DNA of 64,000 nucleotides from Amycolatopsis oliviviridis (GCF_014654365.1 NZ_BNAY01000001.1:1054001-1118000), one strand, 5' to 3'; positions 43,778 through 52,226 are shown, numbered from the stretch's first letter. Numbers and translations: made by a program. The notes: generated by a model from the sequence alone, not told the origin.

Positions 43778-45971
43778 GCCGACTTTCGTCCCCGACGACA
43801 CCACGACTTCCCTGCCCCGCCGGCCGTTCCGCTTCACGCCTGGGACCGACAGCGCCGTCGACGCGATCATCGCCGCGGGCCCGCGCGAGATGTTCCGCAC
43901 GCTTCTCCAGGAACGCGAATCCGAGGCGACTCTGCTCCTCGCCCGCCGTCTCCTGCACGCGTTCCTCGGCCACGCTCGCGAACCGGTCGACGATCTGCCC
44001 GGCGCCGCCAGTGAGCTGATCGAGCGGGCGCGAGCCGATCTGGCGCCCGCGCTGGAGGCCCTGTCCGCCCTCGAACCGGGAATCCGTGCCGATCTGCTCC
44101 GTCAGCGTGGGGTGATCGCCCTGCTCGACGGCTGCTGGCTCGACGCCGTGTCCCAGCCCGCCACACAGCCCGCCGTCGTGGTGAACCGCCTGTTCGCCCA
44201 TCACTTCGACCTGGCCGGGGGCGGCGAGCCGCTCGAATCCGCACAGCACCGCCGGGCACGGGCGCTGGAAGACCAGGGGGCTGCTCTCCCGGACGTCGCC
44301 GCCGCTGATTTCCTCGACCGTGCGGGTGCCCGTCCCGCGACGGTTCTCCTCGCCTGTCTCCCGCTGTCGCTGGCGGTGCTGCCGGGCAACTTCCTGCCCG
44401 AGGTCGTCGGCCTGCACCACGCCTTTCACCGGCTGGGTGTCGACGATCTGTTGCTGGGCACCCCGCCGCCGATCCCGGCGGGCGATCTCGACGACCTGCT
44501 CGGCGAATACGCCGCCCAGGCGAGCCCGGAAGACCGCGAACGGGTGCTGGCCGCCGTCGCGGTGACCCTGTCGTGCGAACGCGAGCACGTGCGGTTGCTC
44601 ACCGAACTCGCCGAGTTCCGCAGTACCCAGACGCTGGAGTCGCGGGTCGCCGAGGTGATCTCCCGGCACGCGCCGCTGGCCGGTCGGCAGCACGGCCGGG
44701 TCTCGCTGGGTGACCGGCACCTGGTGGACGTGTTCGCCGGGTTCGGCCGCGCCGCCGGTGGCGCCGACCCCGACCTGCTCGCCGCGTTCCTCACCGAATT
44801 CCGGGAGTCGCCGTACCTGGCGGAGCGGGACGACGGCGACTGCTGGTTCCTGGCCGCCACCCGGTTCGGCGGGCCGATGTTCGGGATCTTCGACGAAGCC
44901 GAAGCCGCGGTGCTCGCCGAATGGGCCGCCACCGTGCACAAGGGAGACCGGCCGTCGATCACCGTGCGGCTCAACACCGTCGGCGACGAGCTCGCCGCCC
45001 GGTGGTCGGCCGCGTTCGCCGAGGCCGCACCGGGCGACGTGGTGTTCGACGACACGCCGCCTGCCGACGAGCGCGAGCTGTTCCACCGGCTGGTCAACAT
45101 CGAGAACCACGCCAACACCCTGCCGGTGGCCATCGAGCGTGCGGAGCGCTGCTTCGCCGAGGCGCGGGTGCTGTTCGAACACGGCGCAGGCGGCCGCTAC
45201 ACCGACGCGAGCTTCTTCGAGTACGACGCCGACGCGCTCTACGCGAGGGCGGAAAGGATCTACTGGGAGAAGCTGGTGGATCCGTACGAGCCACTGCACG
45301 AGGTCCCGGACGTGGACGACGTGCTGTTCCGGCAGAGCACCTATCAGCTGACTTACCTGATCGACGGCGCCTGGTTGCATCGCGTCGGCAGGCTGGGCCG
45401 CCGGGAACGCGAAAGCGACGGGATGCTGTTCCGCATCCACGCCGACGAGATGGGGAACGGGGACCTGCGCAAGAACCACCTCACCCTGACCCGCCGCGCG
45501 ATGGCCAGCCAGGGCCGGGACCTTCCGCACATCCGCACCGAGGAGTTCGCAGACCAGGACGAGCTGCCCGACGACATGTACGGCTTCGCGTTGCAGCAGC
45601 TGTCGATGTGCCTGTTCCCCGACCGGTTCTACAACGAGATCCTCGGCTACAACCTGGCGATCGAGATGTTCGGCTCCGGCGAGATGCGGCTGCACGAGAT
45701 CCAGAAGCTGCGCCACCACGGTTTCGACGACTGCTACGAACAGGCGCACCTGACCATCGACAACTTCTCCGCCGGGCACGCCAAGCAGGCCGCCGACATC
45801 ATCGTCGCGTACCTGGATCGAGTGCGGCGCACCAGCGGGGAATCGGCTGTGCGGGGGGAGTGGCACCGGATCTGGCAGGGCTACGCCTCATTCGCCTACT
45901 TCCTGGAACAGCCGCTACTGCGAGAGGTCGCAGCAGTGGCCGAAGACGACAGTGCGGAGCTGGTGCTGTGA
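43767..45971 (+). CDS. Haem-oxygenase-like diiron oxidase (HDO) with large N-terminal extension
   Basis: A 734-aa protein. The C-terminal about 230 residues carry HDO metal-ligand-type positions: E561 in DEMGNG, H571 in RKNHL, a glutamate in LAIEMFG, then H661, D665 and H671 in AHLTIDNFSAGHA. HDOs use O2 for N-oxygenation, desaturation or C-C cleavage (SznF, UndA, BesC). The first about 500 residues are helical and unrecognised, with ENHANT and REHVRLL as possible extra histidine sites. In an N-N cluster it may oxidise the hydrazine. GGAAGGAG precedes ATG. Confidence 0.7.
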   Translation: MTVEPTFVPDDTTTSLPRRPFRFTPGTDSAVDAIIAAGPREMFRTLLQERESEATLLLARRLLHAFLGHAREPVDDLPGAASELIERARADLAPALEALSALEPGIRADLLRQRGVIALLDGCWLDAVSQPATQPAVVVNRLFAHHFDLAGGGEPLESAQHRRARALEDQGAALPDVAAADFLDRAGARPATVLLACLPLSLAVLPGNFLPEVVGLHHAFHRLGVDDLLLGTPPPIPAGDLDDLLGEYAAQASPEDRERVLAAVAVTLSCEREHVRLLTELAEFRSTQTLESRVAEVISRHAPLAGRQHGRVSLGDRHLVDVFAGFGRAAGGADPDLLAAFLTEFRESPYLAERDDGDCWFLAATRFGGPMFGIFDEAEAAVLAEWAATVHKGDRPSITVRLNTVGDELAARWSAAFAEAAPGDVVFDDTPPADERELFHRLVNIENHANTLPVAIERAERCFAEARVLFEHGAGGRYTDASFFEYDADALYARAERIYWEKLVDPYEPLHEVPDVDDVLFRQSTYQLTYLIDGAWLHRVGRLGRRERESDGMLFRIHADEMGNGDLRKNHLTLTRRAMASQGRDLPHIRTEEFADQDELPDDMYGFALQQLSMCLFPDRFYNEILGYNLAIEMFGSGEMRLHEIQKLRHHGFDDCYEQAHLTIDNFSAGHAKQAADIIVAYLDRVRRTSGESAVRGEWHRIWQGYASFAYFLEQPLLREVAAVAEDDSAELVL

Positions 45972-47008
45972 CCGGGTTGACGTTGCTGATGCGCGAAGAG
46001 TCCCGGCCGACCGAACGGCGCGCGCCGTTGTCCCCGGAGACGGCCGGGGACATGCTCCGCGAGGGCGTCGCCATCAGCGTGGAGCGCTCGCCGCGGCGGG
46101 TGTTCCACGACGAGGAGTACGCCGCCGCGGGCTGCGCGCTGGTCCCGCCGGGCAGCTGGCCGGACGCTCCGGAAGACGTGTACGTGGTGGGCCTGAAGGA
46201 ATTACCCGACCGGCCCTGCCTTCTGCGGCACCGGCATGTCTTCTTCGGGCACGCCTACAAGAACCAGCCGGGAGCCCGGGACCTGCTGCGCAGATTCGCC
46301 GAGGGCGGCGGAGCGCTACTCGACCTGGAAAGCCTCGTCGACGAGCGAGGTCGCCGGGTCGCCGCTTTCGGGTACTGGGCCGGGTATGCCGGCGCCGCGC
46401 TCGCTGTCCTGCGTCACCGCGGCGAACTGGCCGGACCACTGACGCCGACCAGGCGCGAAGATCTCGACAAGGCTCTCGCCGCGCACAGAAAACCCTTGCG
46501 GGCCTTGGTCATCGGCGCCCTCGGCCGGTGCGGGCGCGGGGCAGGGGACGCGCTCACGGCGGCGGGCGCGGAGGTGACCCGGTGGGACCTCGAAGAGACC
46601 GAGACTCTCGACGTCACGGCCCTGCTCGACCACGACATCCTCGTCAACGCCGTCCTTGCCACCGGGCCGATCACTCCCTTCCTGACCGCCGGGACGCTGC
46701 GCCGTCCCCGGCGGCTGTCCGTGGTGGCCGACGTCACCTGCGATGTCGGATCGCCGTGCCACGCCCTGCCGATCTACGACCGGACCACCACCTGGCAGGA
46801 CCCGGTGCACCGGGTGGACGGACTCGACGTGATCGCGATCGACAACCTGCCGTCGCTACTGCCCTGTGAGGCCACCGTGGACTTCGCCGCGGATCTGGCG
46901 CCGTATCTGGCCGCCCTCGGCGATTCCGGCGTGTGGCGCCGCGCCGAAGCCGCGTTCACCGCCGCCTGCACCTCCCACGACCTCCTTCGGAAGGAAGACC
47001 ATGCCTGA
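45968..47008 (+). CDS. LYS1-like saccharopine dehydrogenase (lysine-forming)
   Basis: A 346-aa alanine-dehydrogenase/PNT-fold protein. Residues equivalent to the yeast Lys1 catalytic pair appear as K77 in VGLKELP and H95 in FFGHAYKNQPG. The NAD part (about 165-300) contains VIGALGRCGRGA, and the C-terminal region has DNLPSLLP. It would split saccharopine to lysine and 2-oxoglutarate. With the next gene it can turn aminoadipate semialdehyde back to lysine, closing the loop opened by the hydrazine genes. It overlaps its neighbours (GTGA upstream, 8 bases downstream). Confidence 0.85.
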   Translation: MTGLTLLMREESRPTERRAPLSPETAGDMLREGVAISVERSPRRVFHDEEYAAAGCALVPPGSWPDAPEDVYVVGLKELPDRPCLLRHRHVFFGHAYKNQPGARDLLRRFAEGGGALLDLESLVDERGRRVAAFGYWAGYAGAALAVLRHRGELAGPLTPTRREDLDKALAAHRKPLRALVIGALGRCGRGAGDALTAAGAEVTRWDLEETETLDVTALLDHDILVNAVLATGPITPFLTAGTLRRPRRLSVVADVTCDVGSPCHALPIYDRTTTWQDPVHRVDGLDVIAIDNLPSLLPCEATVDFAADLAPYLAALGDSGVWRRAEAAFTAACTSHDLLRKEDHA

Positions 47009-48139
47009 CACCCCGACCGTGCACTGGGTCGGCACCGGCCTGTCCACCGGGCCCGGCCTCACCGCCCTCGCCGAGCGGAAACGCGTCGTGCTCTGGGGCC
47101 GCACCGAAGCCAAAGCGGCCGCCTGCCTGGCTCGTCTCGGCGCGGCAGGCGAACCTCGGTGCTTAACCCCGGACGCACTGGCCGCGGAGATCACCGCGGG
47201 AGACGTCGTCGTCTCGATGCTGCCGGGCACCGAACATCCGCGGCTGCTGGCTCTCTGCCTGGACAACGGCGCGCACTTCGCCTGCAGCAGCTACGCCTCG
47301 GACGAGATCCGGAACCGGGCGGAGGAGGCGGCAGCGGCCGGACTCACGGTCCTCACCGAAATCGGGCTGGATCCAGGAATCGACCACCTCTTCGCCGACG
47401 CCCTGGTCGAGCGAGCCTCGCGGGCACTGGGACCCGACACGAGAGCCACCGCCGCGTTCACCTCCTACTGCGGCGGCGTGCCCGCCGAGCCCAACGAGTT
47501 CCGGTACCGGTTCAGCTGGGCACCCCGTGGCGTACTGACCGCCCTGCTCACACCGGCGCACTACGTCGAGGCGGGCGACAAGCACATCGCGGACCGCCCG
47601 TGGGAGGTAGCGCGGCCGCTCGATCTCGACGGGGAACGGTTCGAGGTCTACCCCAACCGGGACAGCCTGCCCTACATCCGCCAGTACGGAATCCCGGAGA
47701 GCTGGCGGCTGGACACCTTCGTACGCGGAACCCTCCGCCTCAAAGGCTGGCTCGACGCCTGGGAGGAGGTGTTCACCGAGCTGCGTGAGGGCGACGCCGA
47801 CCGCATCACCGAGCTCGCGGGAGAACTCGCCGGCCGCTACCCGACACGTGCCGAAGACCGGGACCGGGTGGTACTCGCGGTCGAACTGTCCGTCCGCCGC
47901 GAGGACGGCCGAAGACCTGGTCCGGCCGGTATTCGCTGGACCTCACCGGTGAGCCCGGCGCCAGCGCCATGGCCCGGTGCGTTTCCGTTCCGCTCGCCCT
48001 CGGCATCGGCGAACTACTCGACGGAGCTCTCCCGGCAGGGCTCGTCCAAGGCGCCCCCGATCCGGTCACCGCAGGGCAGTGGATCGAGAACCTCCTCTCC
48101 TGGGGAATCCCGATCCGCAGCACCGGCACCGCCAGCTGA
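47001..48139 (+). pseudogene. LYS9-like saccharopine reductase, apparent -1 frameshift near 47911
   Basis: The frame from ATG 47001 (after AAGGAAG) encodes a typical saccharopine dehydrogenase (glutamate-forming): VHWVGTGLSTGPGL, TEIGLDPGIDHLFAD, and a middle region with CGGVPAEPNEFRYRFSW. At about 47911 the protein similarity jumps to the next frame. There KTWSGRYSLDLTGEPG, MARCVSVPLALG and GQWIENLLSWGIPI finish the protein at TGA 48137-48139. Unshifted, the frame would run on through the next gene. One base is missing relative to an intact gene; this may be a real mutation, programmed shifting or a sequencing error. Expected role: semialdehyde plus glutamate to saccharopine. Confidence 0.8.
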
Positions 48140-48159
48140 AACCGACCAGAGGAGGCAGC

Positions 48160-49479
48160 ATGACCCAACGGACCGGCAAGCCCGGCGCCGTCATCCTCAC
48201 CGGCTCGTTCCCGGTGATCCGGCGCAACCCGCTCTATCTCGACGAGGTGACCCGGCGCGGCCTGCGGGTCCTGGTGATCACCGCGGAGTCCTACCGCGAG
48301 CAGGCGACCGCCGCGATCGGGGACCCGGACAACCCGGCCTCGCAGATCACCGAGATCGGCTATGTCTCGGGCGACTTCACCGTGCAGGGCGCCTTTCTCG
48401 CCGGGGCGATCGCACAGGCCACCGCGTGGCGGACCACGTACGACATCGCGGGTGCCTACGCCGTCGGGGACTACCTGGCCGAGCCGACCGGACTGCTCTG
48501 CGACGCACTCGGCGTCCCGTCACCCGGCCTGCGTGCCAGCCGCGCCTGCCGCAGCAAGTTCCTGCAACGCTGGTACGCGCCCGAGCTCAGCCCGCCGTCC
48601 CTGACCATCCCCGCCGGAGACCGCGAGTCAGCGGATCTGTCCGGCGTCACCTACCCGGCGGTGGTCAAACCAGCCGGTCGCGCGTCCAGCTCCGGGGTCG
48701 AGACCGTGCACGATGAAGAAGAGCTGCGCCGCCGCCTCGCCGGGTATCCCGCCCACGAGGTCGTCCTGGTCGAGGACAAGGTCGACGGCCCGGAGTACTC
48801 GGTGGAAAGCCTCGTGCAGCGAGGAGAAATAGTCTTCGCCTCGGTCACCGGCAAGGAAACCACCGACTCGCACGCCCGGACATTCGTCGAACTCGCGCAC
48901 AGCGTTCCCACCGCCGACGACGGAGTGCGAGACACCGTCCTTGACGCGAACCGCGCACTGCTCGGCACCCTGGCGTTCGCCGACGGCATCGCGCACTCCG
49001 AATGGCGCGTCGGGCAAGACGGGGTGCCCCGGCTGATGGAGATCGCCGGCCGCACCCCCGGCGACGGTCTTCTGGTGCTCTATCACCTGGCCACCGGCGC
49101 CCCGTTGGAACCGGAGATCATTCGCATCGCCCTCGGCGAGCGTGCCTCCTATCCGCGGCCGACCCGCTACGCCCGGCAGGTCTACCTCGAGCATGTGCCA
49201 GGGGAACTGGGCGATGTCACCGTCGACTGGCCGGATGTCGACCCCGTGTGGATCGGCGCCAGCGGCGTGTGGCCGGACATCCTGCCCGGGGCCCCGGACG
49301 ACGCCCCCACCCTGCGCGCGGTCCTGGTACACCAGCCACGGGGAACGACCCTGGTGCCACTGGGCAGTTCCGATGATCGGTCCGTCAGCTTCTTCATCGA
49401 CGCGGCCATTCCGGGCGACCTGGACGAACTGGAGAAGCAGGTGCGCGCCGCGATCTCGATCGACGTCATGCCCGATTGA
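48160..49479 (+). CDS. ATP-grasp ligase (L-amino-acid ligase type)
   Basis: A 439-aa ATP-grasp enzyme. It has an N-terminal Rossmann-like part (VILTGSFPVIRRNPLYLDEV), the ATP-grasp core with YPAVVKPAGRASSSGV and VLVEDKVDGPEYSVES, and the metal site LMEIAGRTPGDG. Such ligases form peptide or amide bonds through acyl phosphates. As the last gene of the operon it may join an amino acid to the carboxylate released by the thioesterase. GGAGG lies 6 bases before ATG. Substrates are not predictable. Confidence 0.88.
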   Translation: MTQRTGKPGAVILTGSFPVIRRNPLYLDEVTRRGLRVLVITAESYREQATAAIGDPDNPASQITEIGYVSGDFTVQGAFLAGAIAQATAWRTTYDIAGAYAVGDYLAEPTGLLCDALGVPSPGLRASRACRSKFLQRWYAPELSPPSLTIPAGDRESADLSGVTYPAVVKPAGRASSSGVETVHDEEELRRRLAGYPAHEVVLVEDKVDGPEYSVESLVQRGEIVFASVTGKETTDSHARTFVELAHSVPTADDGVRDTVLDANRALLGTLAFADGIAHSEWRVGQDGVPRLMEIAGRTPGDGLLVLYHLATGAPLEPEIIRIALGERASYPRPTRYARQVYLEHVPGELGDVTVDWPDVDPVWIGASGVWPDILPGAPDDAPTLRAVLVHQPRGTTLVPLGSSDDRSVSFFIDAAIPGDLDELEKQVRAAISIDVMPD

Positions 49480-50000
49480 CCCCCGTCGATACCCACGCGA
49501 AGCTCGTCGGCGAAGTCGCGCAGCCGCAGGGAGTTTTCGTAGAACTCGCCGGTGCGTTCCTTTTCGAAGGCCGCGGCACGGCTGGGGCCGGTCGTGAATC
49601 GGAACATCGTGGCGAACGCACGTGAGCCCGGGATGCGGGCTCTGCCGGATGGCGAATTTCGCGCTTCTCGGCGAGTTGGACGACTGAGCTGACTCGAACT
49701 TGTCCCGTTCGTAGCGTTCGTTGATCGAGAGAAGCTTCTCGTGCAGGGTCGTACCGCGCCCGCGCGAAGCACCGGCGAGCGGCAGCTCGCGATTGAGGCG
49801 GGTGGCCGCATGAGATCTGCCAGGATGGGATGATGGTGTTCTGCTCGCGGCTGCCGACGTGCTCGTCTACCCGTCGGGCGCCGTACTGGTTGAACTCAAG
49901 GTGTGATCGGTTTCCGGGGAATATCTACAACCATGGACGGGCTGTCTGCAAGCACTGTGGCATGAGCCCTACGACCGTGTTGTGGTGATGAAAGGATCAC
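49480..50000. other. 521-bp junction without a supported gene
   Basis: Lies between the end of the hydrazine operon and the YkvA-like gene. On the minus strand two frames carry protein-like but broken pieces (for example LHEKLLSINERYERDKFE, and RFTTGPSRAAAFEKE in another frame), suggesting a decayed gene I cannot identify. Confidence 0.4.
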
Positions 50001-50297
50001 ATGGAATCTCTGTGGACGACACTCGGCGTTGCGGCCGTGGTGGTGGTCGCCATCCTCGTTCTCGTCGCACTGTTCCTTGTGATCAAACTGGTGCGGAAGC
50101 ACCGTCAGGTCCATCAGCCTGGCACGCCGGTGCCGACCAAAGCCGCCTACTGGGTCTCCCTGGCCTACACGGTGTTCCCGTTCGACTTGTTGCCCGACCC
50201 GGTCTACTTCGACGACATCGTGGTCCTGACCAGCGGGCTGGTCTACGTCAGCAGGTCGCTTACCAAGAAGGCGCGCGACGGCCGCCGAGCGGGTTGA
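50001..50297 (+). CDS. YkvA-like (DUF1232) small membrane protein
   Basis: A 98-aa protein with an N-terminal transmembrane helix (about 8-33: VAAVVVVAILVLVALFLVI) and the DUF1232 core YTVFPFDLLPDPVYFDDIVVL. In this family the pattern is spplDliPdfipvlGylDD. Function is unknown; the family is widespread in actinobacteria. GAAAGGATC precedes the ATG. A monocistronic gene. Confidence 0.78.
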   Translation: MESLWTTLGVAAVVVVAILVLVALFLVIKLVRKHRQVHQPGTPVPTKAAYWVSLAYTVFPFDLLPDPVYFDDIVVLTSGLVYVSRSLTKKARDGRRAG

Positions 50298-50447
50298 AGC
50301 GCGGCGTGTAGCCGACGGCCATGATCGAGGGCTCGGCACCGGCTCAGATGGCGTCAGCGAAGACCGCCTCGTCGCCTTCTGAGCCTTCTGACCTGGCTGT
50401 ATACGCACTTGTCGCCGACAGGGACCGAACGAGCGAACAGGAGCGGT

Positions 50448-50675
50448 ATGACCGACGATGTGGCCGGCCAAGTGATCAAGGCGGAGCAGGATCCCTTGTT
50501 GAAAGAAATTCTTGGTGCCAAATCACGGAGAATTCGACAAGAAGGGGCCAGGATTCGGCTGGATGACGCGTCGTCGAGTGGCTCACTCCGGTTGGCTTCC
50601 AGGCCCTCTGACTGTCCATTGTGGATTTCCTGGGCCGTTCGACGTGCGGTCGCGACTGGCAGCAGCCGGTTATGA
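50448..50675 (+). CDS. Small hypothetical protein (uncertain)
   Basis: A 75-aa frame with a good ribosome site (CAGGAGCGG) before ATG. The first 40 residues are charged and helical (VIKAEQDPLLKEILGAKSRR); the last part runs through the dispersed repeat and looks non-coding. It may be a truncated gene start or a chance frame. I do not recognise it. Confidence 0.25.
   Translation: MTDDVAGQVIKAEQDPLLKEILGAKSRRIRQEGARIRLDDASSSGSLRLASRPSDCPLWISWAVRRAVATGSSRL
50609..50640. repeat. Short dispersed repeat, copy 2
   Basis: Shares ACTGTCCATTGTGGA and the following TGGGCCG with 21356-21387. Both are intergenic and flank the 29-kb stretch that includes the hydrazine operon. This may be coincidence or a degenerate mobile footprint. 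Confidence 0.35.
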
Positions 50676-50677
50676 CG

Positions 50678-50721
50678 GAGGGGGCGTTTGAGGCTCCCAC
50701 ATGAGCCTCAAACGCCCCCTC
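50678..50721. terminator. Strong hairpin terminator of kamA-like gene
   Basis: An 18-bp perfect inverted repeat (GAGGGGGCGTTTGAGGCT and complement) with an 8-base loop lies 26 bp beyond the stop of the minus-strand aminomutase gene. It is a typical actinomycete terminator. Confidence 0.85.
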
Positions 50722-50747
50722 GACAGGTCTTTCCGACGCCCGGTCCG

Positions 50748-52142
50748 CTAGGGCTGCCGGGGCTGGTCGCGCCACCAGCGCTGGCCGGCTTCGGGGAGGG
50801 TGGAGATCGGGTCGTAGTACGGGTACTTGCGCTGCAAGGCTTCGGGGTCTTCGTGTTCGATCCCGGTGCGGTAGTTCTTGGTCCAGTACGAGATGCCCAG
50901 CTCGCGGTCGTACTCGGCCAGCTGGTGCACCCACCGCTTCCCGACGTAGGGCACGTCGCAGACGATGCGCGGAGTGGCGTAGCCGGGCAGATACCCCATG
51001 ATCGCGTGCTGCAGTTCCTGCGCCTCGTGCACGGAAACCCGCCAGTGCTCGGCGTTCGGGATCATGTCGCACATGTAGAAGTAGTACGGCAGGATGTTCG
51101 CTTCGCCCTGGAGCGCGAAGCAGAGGTCCAGCAGTTCCGCCGGGGTCGCGTTGACGCCCTTCATGAGCACGCCCTGGTTCCGCACGTCGCGGACGCCGAC
51201 GTCGAGCGCGGTCCGGGCGGCTTCGGCGACCAGCGGGGTGACCGACTGCGCGTGGTTGACGTGGGTGTGGATGGCGAGGTTGACGCCGCGGCGCTGGGCG
51301 GTGCCGGCGACGCGCTCGAGGCCTTCGACGACCTTCGGCTGGATCCAGTGCTGCGGCAGGGCGGCGAGCGCCTTGGTGGCGAGCCGGATGTCGCGGACGG
51401 TGTCGATGTCCATCAGCCGCATCAGGAACGACTCCAGCTGCGGCCACGGCACGTTGGCGACGTCGCCGCCGGAGACCACGACGTCGCGCACGCCGGGGGT
51501 CTTCTTGAGGTACTCGATCATCGCGTCCTGGCGGTCGACCGGCTTGAGCGAGAGCTTGTGCTTCTCGATCTGCTCGGTGGAGTTGCCGACGAGGTCCATC
51601 CGGGTGCAGTGCCCGCAGTACTGGGGGCAGGTGGAGATCATCTCGGCGAGGACCTTGGTGGGGTAGCGGTGGGTCAGCCCCTCCACGACCCACATCTCGG
51701 CCTCGTGCAGAGAGTCCCGTTCGGAGTGCGGGTGGCTCGGCCACTCGGTGTCGCGGTCGCTGCGGACCGGGAGCATGTAGCGGCGGATCGGGTCGGCGTA
51801 CCAGGCCTCGGTCACCTTCGCCGGGTCGGTGCCCGCGTTGGGCGCCATCGTGTTGATCATCTGCGGCGGCAGCAGCATCGACATCGTGGCCATCTCGCGC
51901 TGGTCGGCGAGCATGTCCTCGTAGAAGCGCTCCTCGAGCTGGTCGCCCATCAGGGCGCGCAGCTGCTTGGCGTTGCGGATGCAGTGCACGCGCTGCCACT
52001 GCGCGTCACGCCACTCTGCCTCGGTCACGTCATGCCAGCCGGGGAAGCGGCGCCAGTCGGGTTCGACCAGTTCGACTCGGGTGTAGTCGTAGGGCTGATC
52101 GTAGGCGGCCACCGGCGAGGTCGGTTCCTGGATCGCAGTCAC
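50748..52142 (-). CDS. kamA: KamA-family radical SAM lysine 2,3-aminomutase
   Basis: A 464-aa radical SAM protein. The iron-sulphur motif CxxxCxxC is C172, C176, C179 (TCPQYCGHC). A GGD motif (VVSGGDVA) follows, and a C-terminal YVGKRWVHQL holds the probable PLP lysine. It should interconvert L-lysine and L-beta-lysine. GTG 52142 follows GAGGAG. It sits just past the lysine-using hydrazine operon but is on the opposite strand with its own terminator, so I treat it as independent chromosomal metabolism. A link is possible, because both draw on lysine. Confidence 0.88.
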   Translation of the reverse strand: MTAIQEPTSPVAAYDQPYDYTRVELVEPDWRRFPGWHDVTEAEWRDAQWQRVHCIRNAKQLRALMGDQLEERFYEDMLADQREMATMSMLLPPQMINTMAPNAGTDPAKVTEAWYADPIRRYMLPVRSDRDTEWPSHPHSERDSLHEAEMWVVEGLTHRYPTKVLAEMISTCPQYCGHCTRMDLVGNSTEQIEKHKLSLKPVDRQDAMIEYLKKTPGVRDVVVSGGDVANVPWPQLESFLMRLMDIDTVRDIRLATKALAALPQHWIQPKVVEGLERVAGTAQRRGVNLAIHTHVNHAQSVTPLVAEAARTALDVGVRDVRNQGVLMKGVNATPAELLDLCFALQGEANILPYYFYMCDMIPNAEHWRVSVHEAQELQHAIMGYLPGYATPRIVCDVPYVGKRWVHQLAEYDRELGISYWTKNYRTGIEHEDPEALQRKYPYYDPISTLPEAGQRWWRDQPRQP

Positions 52143-52226
52143 TTGTACTCCTCGTCGTCGGAAACGCGTGAAAATATCCTGTCACATCGTTCGGACGACG
52201 TAAATATTCCTGTCTTGCCCGGAGGG

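Larger units (their letters stand above)
50298..50747. other. 450-bp region with a short candidate ORF, repeat and terminator
   Basis: Contains a possible 75-aa ORF (50448-50675), the second copy of a 32-nt element (50609-50640) and the hairpin at 50678-50721. Nothing else is supported. Confidence 0.5.

Noticed and set aside
43647..45866. 739-codon minus-strand open frame opposite the HDO gene
   Set aside because: Composition is that of an antisense shadow. The plus frame has metal-ligand motifs and operon coupling.
30653..49479. Hydroxamate siderophore cluster (lysine N-hydroxylase plus GNAT plus NRPS)
   Set aside because: There is no IucA/IucC-type synthetase, no ferric-siderophore transporter or reductase, and the hydroxylase is coupled to the cupin-MetRS and DAO-type genes that define N-N bond formation.
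49480..49810. Transposase or integrase remnant on the minus strand
   Set aside because: Protein-like pieces occur in two frames, but I could not match them to any mobile-element family.
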